This document shows positions 16,403-23,043 of a stretch of DNA of 57,401 nucleotides, piece after piece (within the stretch, counting starts at the first letter, position 1; every line of letters starts with the position of its first letter). Origin of the DNA: Prevotella sp. UBA2742. GTDB lineage: Bacteria > Bacteroidota > Bacteroidia > Bacteroidales > Bacteroidaceae. The position numbers were made by a program, and so were the translations under genes. The notes under the pieces are model-generated. The model had not been told where the DNA came from. It was given only the letters and a program-made list of their open reading frames with translations, and ran no database searches. The DNA is taken from positions 1 through 57,401 of the forward strand of contig DEJS01000014.1 in NCBI GenBank assembly GCA_002353485.1, written 5' to 3'.

Positions 16403-16472
16403 CAAGAGCAAGGGGTACTTGCGAAACCAGGTGAAATACTGGCGGACCCTCTTTAACAAAACAAGATTTATT
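16403..16472 (+). promoter_or_regulatory. Candidate preQ1-I-like pseudoknot riboswitch
   Basis: The leader folds as an H-type pseudoknot. P1 is AAG-GGGT (16410-16416) with ACCC-T-CTT (16446-16453, one bulged T). P2 is CTTG (16418-16421) in the P1 loop with CAAG (16462-16465) in the tail, joined by an A-rich strand TAACAAAA (16454-16461). An extra hairpin CCAG/CTGG (16427-16442) sits in the second loop. A second CAAG at 16409-16412 can pair with the same CTTG, giving a mutually exclusive hairpin. P2 closes 7 bases before the AUG. The downstream genes are a queuosine-precursor transporter and QueF, the enzyme that makes preQ1. Arrangement and context fit preQ1-I; ligand binding is inferred. Confidence 0.6.
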
Positions 16473-17165
16473 ATGGAACAACAGGACAATCGTAAGGTCA
16501 GTGTGCTGTTTATGCTTTTCGGTACGCTGTTCTGCGTTTGCTTGATTACGGCAAACGTGTTGGAGACAAAGCAACTTTCATTCGGACCGGTTAACCTGAC
16601 AGCAGGTGTCGTCGTGTTCCCAGTGTCTTACATCATCAATGACGTGGTATGCGAAGTGTGGGGCTACCAGCGAACGAGAATGCTCATTTGGATGGGCTTT
16701 GCCATGAACTTCATCTTCGTCATCTTCGGAGCTATTGCCGACTGGATACCAGGGGCTGACTATTGGAACGGAGAAGAAGGATTCCACACCATCTTTGGTC
16801 TGGCGCCACGCATCACGCTGGCTTCCTTCCTGGCATTTATCCTTGGCTCGTTTATCAATGCCTACGTCATGTCACGAATGAAGCTGAAGTCGGAAGGACA
16901 TAACTTCTCGGCGCGGGCCGTGCTGAGCACCGTGGCCGGCGAGAGTGTTGACAGCATCATCTTCTTTCCCCTGGCGTTAGGCGGGGTGATACCCTGGGAG
17001 GAGATGCCCTCGCTGATGATATCACAGGTGACGCTGAAGACGCTCTACGAGATTGTTGTGCTGCCTTTCACCATGCGCGTCGTGGCATTTGCCAAGAAGT
17101 ACGACCACGAGGATGTGTACGACAAGGATATTAACTATAACATATTTAAGATACTGAAGATATGA
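16473..17165 (+). CDS. yhhQ: Queuosine precursor transporter, YhhQ/VUT family
   Basis: 230 residues from the ATG at 16473 (MEQQDNRKVSVLFMLFG). The frame stays open upstream, but that part precedes the promoter. It is a polytopic membrane protein with about six helices and the family landmarks LITANVLETKQLSFG, VVFPVSYIINDVVCEVWGY and ESVDSIIFFPLALGG. YhhQ-type carriers import preQ0, preQ1 or related 7-deazaguanines. The next gene, queF, starts in an ATGA overlap (17162-17165), so uptake and reduction of preQ0 are encoded together, downstream of a probable preQ1-responsive leader. Confidence 0.92.
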   Translation: MEQQDNRKVSVLFMLFGTLFCVCLITANVLETKQLSFGPVNLTAGVVVFPVSYIINDVVCEVWGYQRTRMLIWMGFAMNFIFVIFGAIADWIPGADYWNGEEGFHTIFGLAPRITLASFLAFILGSFINAYVMSRMKLKSEGHNFSARAVLSTVAGESVDSIIFFPLALGGVIPWEEMPSLMISQVTLKTLYEIVVLPFTMRVVAFAKKYDHEDVYDKDINYNIFKILKI

Positions 17166-17623
17166 GCAGGGAGAATGATAGTTTGAAGAGCTTGGGCCGG
17201 CAGACGGACTATAAGATGACCTATGCCCCCGAGGTGCTGGAGACTTTCGAGAACAAACATCCCGAGAACGACTACTGGGTGCAGTTTAATTGTCCGGAGT
17301 TCACGTCGCTGTGTCCTATCACGGGTCAGCCTGACTTTGCGGAAATCAAGATATACTATATCCCTGGTCAGCGCATGGTGGAGTCGAAGAGCCTGAAGCT
17401 CTATCTGTTCTCATTCCGTAACCATGGCGACTTCCATGAAGACTGTGTGAACATCATTATGAAGGACCTGGTGAAGCTGATGCAGCCGAAGTATATTGAG
17501 GTCGTGGGGCTGTTCACTCCGCGTGGAGGCATCTCCATCTATCCCTATGCTAACTACGGCATGCCGGGAACAAAATACGAGGCACTGGCAGAACAGAGAC
17601 TCCTCAACCGACAGATGGTCTGA
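17162..17623 (+). CDS. queF: NADPH-dependent 7-cyano-7-deazaguanine reductase QueF
   Basis: 153 residues, the short unimodular QueF type found in Bacillus. It reduces the nitrile of preQ0 to the aminomethyl group of preQ1 in queuosine biosynthesis. The active-site Cys51 lies in FTSLCPITGQPDF with Asp58 seven residues later, the spacing seen in B. subtilis QueF, and the NADPH-binding motif ESKSLKLYLFSFRNHG is intact. The start overlaps yhhQ by four bases. A 10-bp tandem repeat begins 7 bases after the stop. Confidence 0.97.
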   Translation: MSRENDSLKSLGRQTDYKMTYAPEVLETFENKHPENDYWVQFNCPEFTSLCPITGQPDFAEIKIYYIPGQRMVESKSLKLYLFSFRNHGDFHEDCVNIIMKDLVKLMQPKYIEVVGLFTPRGGISIYPYANYGMPGTKYEALAEQRLLNRQMV

Positions 17624-17630
17624 GAAATCC

Positions 17631-17670
17631 TTCTATCTCCCTCTATCTCCCTCTATCTCCTTCTGTCTCC
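17631..17670. repeat. 10-bp tandem repeat between queF and a lipoprotein gene
   Basis: Four consecutive 10-base units (TTCTATCTCC, CTCTATCTCC twice, TTCTGTCTCC). The stop codon and the last residues (ETEGDRGR) of the convergent lipoprotein gene lie inside it, so copy-number change would alter that C-terminus. Confidence 0.8.
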
Positions 17671-18368
17671 CTCTTCTTAGAATAGTATAGCTGTTGATGG
17701 TCGGGGAAGGAGAGCAGCAGCGAGTCACGGCGTAGCATGAGGATGGTGGCCGTGTCGGGGTGCTGTTGTGAGGAACTGTCGTTGACCAGTACCAGGCGCC
17801 CGTTGAAGAGGTGCCAGCTGGTGTAGCGTCTGGCCTTGGGAAATTGAATCGGACTCATGCCGTCATCGTTCCTTCCGGACATGCTGCCTATGTTATAGGC
17901 CTCGCCTCCTGTCTTCAGCCGAAGGGTATATTCACGTGGAGACAGCAGGCGGCGCCGGATGCTGTCGGGCAGGGCAGGGGTGCCCTCCCGATGATGTCGC
18001 AGCGTGGGACTTACCAGGTACTTCCATTCACCGCGAAGCATGTTGACGTTGATAGTCATCTGCACATCGCCGATGCTGTCGGTGTTAAGAATGACCGCCA
18101 GCTTGTCGCCAATATGTGGACGGCCGTAAATGCGACGCTCCACGAAGGCACGTATGATGTTGAACGTGTCGGGGTCGCCGCCTTCAAAGGGAAGCAGTAC
18201 CAGGACGGAGTCTGTACTCCCGTCGCATACAAGACCATAGATGGCCGAGTCGCCGGGCTGCGTATTGTTGAATCCTATGCTTTCTGTCTTTTCCTTAGGC
18301 TGCGCTTTCTTGCCGCAGGCAGCTAACAACAGCATCACGGCCGTAGCCAGCAGAAGTGCTTTCTTCAT
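17643..18368 (-). CDS. Lipoprotein of unknown function
   Basis: 241 residues from the ATG at 18368 (MKKALLLATAVMLLLAACGK), with lipobox LAAC at Cys19. The open frame continues 16 codons upstream, but those precede a normal signal peptide and run towards the promoter. After the signal the chain is mostly beta-rich with no catalytic motif that I recognise; lipocalin-like binding would be a guess. The charged C-terminal tail KKRETEGDRGR is encoded by the tandem repeat at 17631-17670 and may not be ancestral. Transcription comes from the TACTTTTG element at 18414-18421, back to back with the promoter of the carboxyltransferase gene. Confidence 0.75.
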   Translation of the reverse strand: MKKALLLATAVMLLLAACGKKAQPKEKTESIGFNNTQPGDSAIYGLVCDGSTDSVLVLLPFEGGDPDTFNIIRAFVERRIYGRPHIGDKLAVILNTDSIGDVQMTINVNMLRGEWKYLVSPTLRHHREGTPALPDSIRRRLLSPREYTLRLKTGGEAYNIGSMSGRNDDGMSPIQFPKARRYTSWHLFNGRLVLVNDSSSQQHPDTATILMLRRDSLLLSFPDHQQLYYSKKRETEGDRGR

Positions 18369-18413
18369 CGTTCTTACCCTTTTACTTTTTCCCTTTGCTA
18401 TACGTTTAGGGTG

Positions 18414-18421
18414 CAAAAGTA
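18414..18421 (-). promoter_or_regulatory. -7 element for the lipoprotein gene
   Basis: TACTTTTG on the minus strand, 45 bases from the ATG at 18368. Confidence 0.55.
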
Positions 18422-18495
18422 CAAAGAATAAGTGAAAAAAGCTCGGGCCAGTAGAAATTTTTTGATTTTCACTGCCCGTTTTTCACTTTATTTCG

Positions 18496-18503
18496 TACCT
18501 TTG
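18496..18503 (+). promoter_or_regulatory. -7 element for the carboxyltransferase gene
   Basis: TACCTTTG, 39 bases before the ATG at 18543. It is divergent from the lipoprotein promoter about 75 bases away. Confidence 0.65.
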
Positions 18504-18542
18504 CACAAAGATTCATAACAATAGACCTTATTATCAAAACGT

Positions 18543-20318
18543 ATGAAGAAGAAAATACAGTTTAGCCTCGTCTACCGTGATATGTGGCAGTCGTCAGGTA
18601 AGTTCCAACCTCGCAAAGACCAGTTAGAACGCATTGCTCCCGTCATTATTGACATGGGCTGCTTCAGCCGTGTCGAGACCAATGGTGGTGCCTTTGAACA
18701 AGTGAACCTGTTGGCAGGTGAAAACCCCAATGCAGCCGTCAGGGCTTTTTGCAAGCCCTTCAATGAAGCAGGTATCCAGACGCACATGCTGGACCGTGGT
18801 CTGAATGCCCTGCGTATGTATCCTGTGCCCGACGACGTGCGCCAGCTGATGTATAAGGTTAAGAAGGCACAGGGCGTGGACATTCCCCGTATCTTTTGCG
18901 GCTTGAACGATACGCGCAATATCATTCCTTCTATCAAGTGGGCGAAGGAGGCCGGCATGATACCACAGGCCACGCTATGTATCACCACATCGCCTGTACA
19001 CACCGTAGAGTACTATTCTAATATTGCCGACGAGGTAATAGCAGCAGGCGCTGAGGAAATCTGCCTGAAGGATATGGCAGGCATCGGACAGCCCGCCCTG
19101 TTGGGAGCGCTGACCAAGAGCATTAAGACGAAGCACCCCGACATTATTATCCAGTACCACGGCCATTCCGGCCCGGGCTTGTCGATGGCCTCTATACTGG
19201 AGGTCTGCAACAACGGTGCTGACATCATTGATACTGCTATTGAACCCCTCTCCTGGGGTAAGGTACATCCCGACATCATCTCAGTACAGTCCATGCTGAA
19301 GAACGAAGGCTTCGAGGTGGCCGACATCAATATGAATGCCTATATGCAGGCCCGTAGCCTGACGCAGGAGTTCATTGACGACTGGTTGGGCTACTTCATT
19401 AATCCGGCCAACAAGCACATGTCGAGCCTGCTGCTGGGCTGTGGACTGCCTGGCGGTATGATGGGCTCGATGATGGCCGACCTGGGTGGCATCCATTCCA
19501 GCATCAACAAGCTGCGTGCCAAGAAGGGAGAGCCGGAACTGAACATCGACGACATGCTGGTGAAACTGTTCCAGGAGGTAGAGTATGTTTGGCCCAAGGT
19601 GGGCTATCCCCCATTGGTGACACCGTTCTCGCAGTACGTGAAGAACATTGCATTGATGAACCTGCTGACCATCGAACAGGGCAAGGGTCGTTATGTCATG
19701 ATGGACGATGCCATGTGGGGCATGATACTGGGCAAGAGTGGTAAGATTCCCGGCACGATAGACCCCGAGCTGGTAGAGATAGCCAAGAAGCAGAAGCGCG
19801 AGTTTACCGATGTCGATCCCCATACGCTGTTAGAAAATGCCCTTCCTGCCTTCCGCAAGGAGATGGACGACAACGGGTGGGAGTACGGTCAGGACGACGA
19901 GGAACTCTTCGAGCTGGCCATGCATCCCGAGCAGTACCGCGTCTATAAGAGCGGCATGGCCAAGAAGAACTTCCTGGCCGACTTGCAGAAGCAGAAGGAT
20001 GCTAAGCTGGGTGCGAAGCTCAGTCCCGCCGAACTGGCTGCCTTCAAGCATGCCAAGGCAGACCCACTGACGGCTCCTGTCGCCGGACAGGTGTACTTCG
20101 AGTTCTCTGGCGAAGGCGCCTGTGAGCCTTGTCTTGAACCGTTTATCGGACAACAATATAAGGAGGGCGACACCTTCTGCTATATCCAGGCCCCGTGGGG
20201 CGAGATAGTGCCGGTACCCTCCTGTCTGGGTGGTAAGCTCGTCGATATCAGTGCAAAACAAGGAGCCAAGGTTCGTCGTGGCGACAACCTTGGCTGGATA
20301 GAGCGTAGCGAGAGTTAA
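18543..20318 (+). CDS. Carboxyltransferase (oxaloacetate decarboxylase alpha / PycB-like) with degenerate biotinyl domain
   Basis: 591 residues. The N-terminal TIM barrel (1-300) shows a carboxyltransferase site: the lysine of CLKDMAGIG is the one normally carbamylated, and YHGHSGPGLSM supplies the two metal-binding histidines. A PYC/OadA helical domain follows. The last 75 residues fold like a biotinyl domain (TAPVAGQVYF, KEGDTFCYIQ, GGKLVDISAKQGAKVRRGDN), but the position of the usual AMKM/TMKM hairpin reads QAPWGEIVP, so no acceptor lysine exists. A separate biotin carrier protein would be needed. The likely reaction is pyruvate/oxaloacetate carboxyl transfer. The stop codon overlaps the clpB stop. 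Confidence 0.85.
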   Translation: MKKKIQFSLVYRDMWQSSGKFQPRKDQLERIAPVIIDMGCFSRVETNGGAFEQVNLLAGENPNAAVRAFCKPFNEAGIQTHMLDRGLNALRMYPVPDDVRQLMYKVKKAQGVDIPRIFCGLNDTRNIIPSIKWAKEAGMIPQATLCITTSPVHTVEYYSNIADEVIAAGAEEICLKDMAGIGQPALLGALTKSIKTKHPDIIIQYHGHSGPGLSMASILEVCNNGADIIDTAIEPLSWGKVHPDIISVQSMLKNEGFEVADINMNAYMQARSLTQEFIDDWLGYFINPANKHMSSLLLGCGLPGGMMGSMMADLGGIHSSINKLRAKKGEPELNIDDMLVKLFQEVEYVWPKVGYPPLVTPFSQYVKNIALMNLLTIEQGKGRYVMMDDAMWGMILGKSGKIPGTIDPELVEIAKKQKREFTDVDPHTLLENALPAFRKEMDDNGWEYGQDDEELFELAMHPEQYRVYKSGMAKKNFLADLQKQKDAKLGAKLSPAELAAFKHAKADPLTAPVAGQVYFEFSGEGACEPCLEPFIGQQYKEGDTFCYIQAPWGEIVPVPSCLGGKLVDISAKQGAKVRRGDNLGWIERSES

Positions 20319-22825
20319 TTGCGGAATATCAGTCCTTCCCCAAACTCGTCGATGATGATAGGCTTTGTACGGTCTACAGCGTCGGCGAGTATTTTTCGTG
20401 ACAACTCGTTGAGCACCAGGTGCTGTATGGCCCTCTTTACCGGACGTGCACCGAAGTCGGGGTCGTAACCCTCCTGAGCCAGATACTGTATGGCCTGGTC
20501 GGAGACCTGCAGCTGTATGCCTTGCGGCTCCAGCATGTCAGCCACCTTCTGCATCTGCAGCCGTACCACGTCGGCAATCTGCTGCTGCGTCAGCTGCTGG
20601 AAAGTGATAATCTCGTCTATGCGGTTCAGAAACTCCGGACGCATGGTCAGCCGCAGCTCTTCGCGGGTGGCGTTCGATGTCATAATGATGATGGTATTCT
20701 TGAAGTTGGCGGTACGTCCTTTGTTGTCTGTCAGCCGGCCGTCGTCGAGCACCTGCAGCAGGATGTTGAAGACATCGGGGTGTGCCTTCTCTATCTCATC
20801 AAACAGCACCACGCTGTACGGCTTGCGGCGTACGGCCTCCGTCAGCTGTCCACCCTCGTCATAGCCTACGTAGCCCGGAGGTGCACCGATGAGGCGCGAG
20901 ACGGTATGCTTCTCCTGATACTCCGACATGTCGATACGTGTCATCATCGTCTCGTCATTAAAGAGGTATTCTGCCAGTGCCTTCGCCAGTTCCGTCTTAC
21001 CGACGCCGGTGGTTCCAAGGAAGATGAACGAGGCGATGGGGCGTTTCGGGTCTTGCAGCCCGGCACGCGAACGGCGCACGGCGTCAGAAACGGCATTGAT
21101 GGCTTCGTCCTGACCGATGACCCGTTTGTGCAGCTCCTCCTCCAGGTGCAGCAGCTTCTCGCGTTCGCTCTGCATCATACGGGTGACGGGAATGCCCGTC
21201 CAGCGGCTTACCACCTCGGCAATGTCGTCGGCGGTCACCTCTTCGCGAACCATCGCATTGCCGTCCTGGGCCGAGGCCAGCTTCTGCTGAATGGACTTGA
21301 TGTCGTCTTCCAGCACCTTCAGCTTCGAGTAGCGTATCTCGGCCACCCGTCCGTAGTCGCCCTCGCGTTCGGCACGTTCGGCCTCCAGCTTCAGACTTTC
21401 CATCTCCTGCTTGTCCTGCTGTATCTTATTGATGAGCTGGCGTTCGCCTTCCCATTTGGCACGGAAGTGCTGTTCCTGTTCGCGAAGGTCGGCAATCTCC
21501 TTGTCCAGCTGGGCTATCTTCGGCTCGTCGCCTTCGCGCTTGATGGCCTCACGCTCAATCTCGAGCTGAGCCAGCCGGCGGGAAATCTCGTCCAGCTCCT
21601 CCGGCACGCTGTCACGCTCCATGCGCAGCTTGGCCGCAGCCTCGTCCATCAGGTCGATGGCCTTGTCGGGCAGGAAGCGCTCTGAGATGTAACGCTCCGA
21701 CAGCTGGACGGCGGCAATGCAGGCATCGTCCTGAATACGCACCTTGTGGTGGTTCTCGTAGCGCTCCTTCAGACCTCTTAATATGCTGATGGCGCTGAGC
21801 TCATCGGGCTCGTCCACCATGACGGTCTGGAAACGGCGCTCCAGGGCCTTGTCCTTCTCGAAGTATTTCTGATATTCGTTCAGCGTCGTAGCACCGATGG
21901 CCCGCAGCTCGCCTCGTGCCAGGGCCGGCTTCAGGATGTTGGCGGCATCCATGGCGCCCTCGCCGCCGCCGGCACCTACCAGCGTGTGTATCTCGTCGAT
22001 GAAGAGGATGATACGGCCCTCGGCCTTGGTCACCTCGTTGATGACGCTCTTCAGGCGTTCCTCGAATTCGCCTTTGTATTTGGCTCCGGCCACCAAGGCT
22101 CCCATGTCGAGTGAGTAGAGCTGCTTGTCCTTCAGGTTCTCGGGTACGTCGCCACGTACGATACGCCCGGCCAGCCCTTCTACGATAGCCGTCTTGCCCG
22201 TGCCGGGCTCGCCTATCAGTATAGGGTTGTTCTTCGTACGCCGGCTCAGAATCTGCAGCAGCCGGCGAATCTCGTCGTCACGTCCGATGACGGGGTCCAG
22301 CTTGCCCTGCCGGGCCAGGTCTACCAGGTTCTTGGCATATTTCTCCAGCGACTGGTAGTTCTCGTCAGCGCTCTGTGACTGCACTTTCTGCCCCTGACGT
22401 AACTCCTGAATAGCGGCGCGGAGGTCTTTCTCCGTCATGCCCGCATCCTTCATAATGCGCGAGGCGGTGGAGCTGACGCTGAGCAGGGCCAGTAGCAGGG
22501 GCTCCACCGACGTAAACTCGTCGCCCATCTTCTGCGACTGCTCCGTGGCGCGCACCAGCACCTGGTTGGCCTCGTTTGAGAGATAAGGTTGCGCGTCGCC
22601 CTGCACCTTGGGCAGATGCTTGATTTCCTGCTCTGCGAGCATCTCTATCTGCTGGCCGTTGACGCCGACTTTCTGGAAGATGAAGTTGGCGATGTCCTTT
22701 GCCTTCTCCGTCACACCTTTCAGTAGGTGTACAGGCTCTATGGCCTGCTGGCCGTTCATCTGGGCGATGTTGACAGCCTGCTGTACGACCTCCTGAGCCT
22801 TGATTGTAAATTTGTCTAATGTCAT
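20315..22825 (-). CDS. clpB: ClpB disaggregase
   Basis: 836 residues: Clp N-domain (1-150), first AAA domain with Walker A GEPGTGKT and Walker B LFIDEIHT, a coiled-coil middle domain (about 400-525), second AAA domain with Walker A GTTGVGKT, and a C-terminal small domain. ClpB works with DnaK to dissolve aggregates. Between the second sensor-1 (IIIMTSN) and the arginine-finger segment (MRPEFLNRID) only 8 residues remain, whereas relatives have about 25-30 there, which accounts for the short length compared with the usual 860. The start is fixed by AGGAGG 8 bases upstream, unusual for this phylum. The stop shares the TTAA with the convergent gene. Confidence 0.95.
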   Translation of the reverse strand: MTLDKFTIKAQEVVQQAVNIAQMNGQQAIEPVHLLKGVTEKAKDIANFIFQKVGVNGQQIEMLAEQEIKHLPKVQGDAQPYLSNEANQVLVRATEQSQKMGDEFTSVEPLLLALLSVSSTASRIMKDAGMTEKDLRAAIQELRQGQKVQSQSADENYQSLEKYAKNLVDLARQGKLDPVIGRDDEIRRLLQILSRRTKNNPILIGEPGTGKTAIVEGLAGRIVRGDVPENLKDKQLYSLDMGALVAGAKYKGEFEERLKSVINEVTKAEGRIILFIDEIHTLVGAGGGEGAMDAANILKPALARGELRAIGATTLNEYQKYFEKDKALERRFQTVMVDEPDELSAISILRGLKERYENHHKVRIQDDACIAAVQLSERYISERFLPDKAIDLMDEAAAKLRMERDSVPEELDEISRRLAQLEIEREAIKREGDEPKIAQLDKEIADLREQEQHFRAKWEGERQLINKIQQDKQEMESLKLEAERAEREGDYGRVAEIRYSKLKVLEDDIKSIQQKLASAQDGNAMVREEVTADDIAEVVSRWTGIPVTRMMQSEREKLLHLEEELHKRVIGQDEAINAVSDAVRRSRAGLQDPKRPIASFIFLGTTGVGKTELAKALAEYLFNDETMMTRIDMSEYQEKHTVSRLIGAPPGYVGYDEGGQLTEAVRRKPYSVVLFDEIEKAHPDVFNILLQVLDDGRLTDNKGRTANFKNTIIIMTSNATREELRLTMRPEFLNRIDEIITFQQLTQQQIADVVRLQMQKVADMLEPQGIQLQVSDQAIQYLAQEGYDPDFGARPVKRAIQHLVLNELSRKILADAVDRTKPIIIDEFGEGLIFRN

Positions 22826-22833
22826 ACGTTTGT

Positions 22834-22839
22834 CCTCCT
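22834..22839 (-). promoter_or_regulatory. Perfect Shine-Dalgarno sequence of clpB
   Basis: AGGAGG on the minus strand, 8 bases before the ATG. Other genes here have no such sequence. No TAnnTTTG element is visible upstream of clpB; a small hairpin GCCGA/TCGGC lies at 22881-22894. Confidence 0.6.
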
Positions 22840-22968
22840 ATTTGTTAGTTTGTTCTTGAATACGGAGGGTCAAAAAGCGTGCCGAGATGTCGGCGCTGAC
22901 AAAATGACGGCCGGGTGTGACAATTTTTCAGCCCTACCATGTCGATACTTTGATAATAAAGTATTACT

Positions 22969-23015
22969 GAAGTGAACCCCAGAAGTTTTTTTGTCTAACT
23001 TCTAGGGTTCACTTC
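22969..23015. repeat. Long palindrome between clpB and the GH94 gene
   Basis: GAAGTGAACCC-C-AGAAGTT pairs with AACTTCT-A-GGGTTCACTTC: 18 paired bases, one mismatch and a 9-base loop. On the minus strand it lies 29 bases after the GH94 stop and may terminate that transcript, though no strong T-run follows. The arm TGAACCCTAGAAGTTAGAC looks like terminal inverted repeats of IS3/IS150-type elements, so it could be a relic of insertion-sequence ends. Confidence 0.6.
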
Positions 23016-23043
23016 AAAATTGACACACCCTCTTTCCTTAGTA

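Noticed and set aside
17631..17670. CRISPR-like repeat
   Set aside because: Units of 10 bp without spacers.
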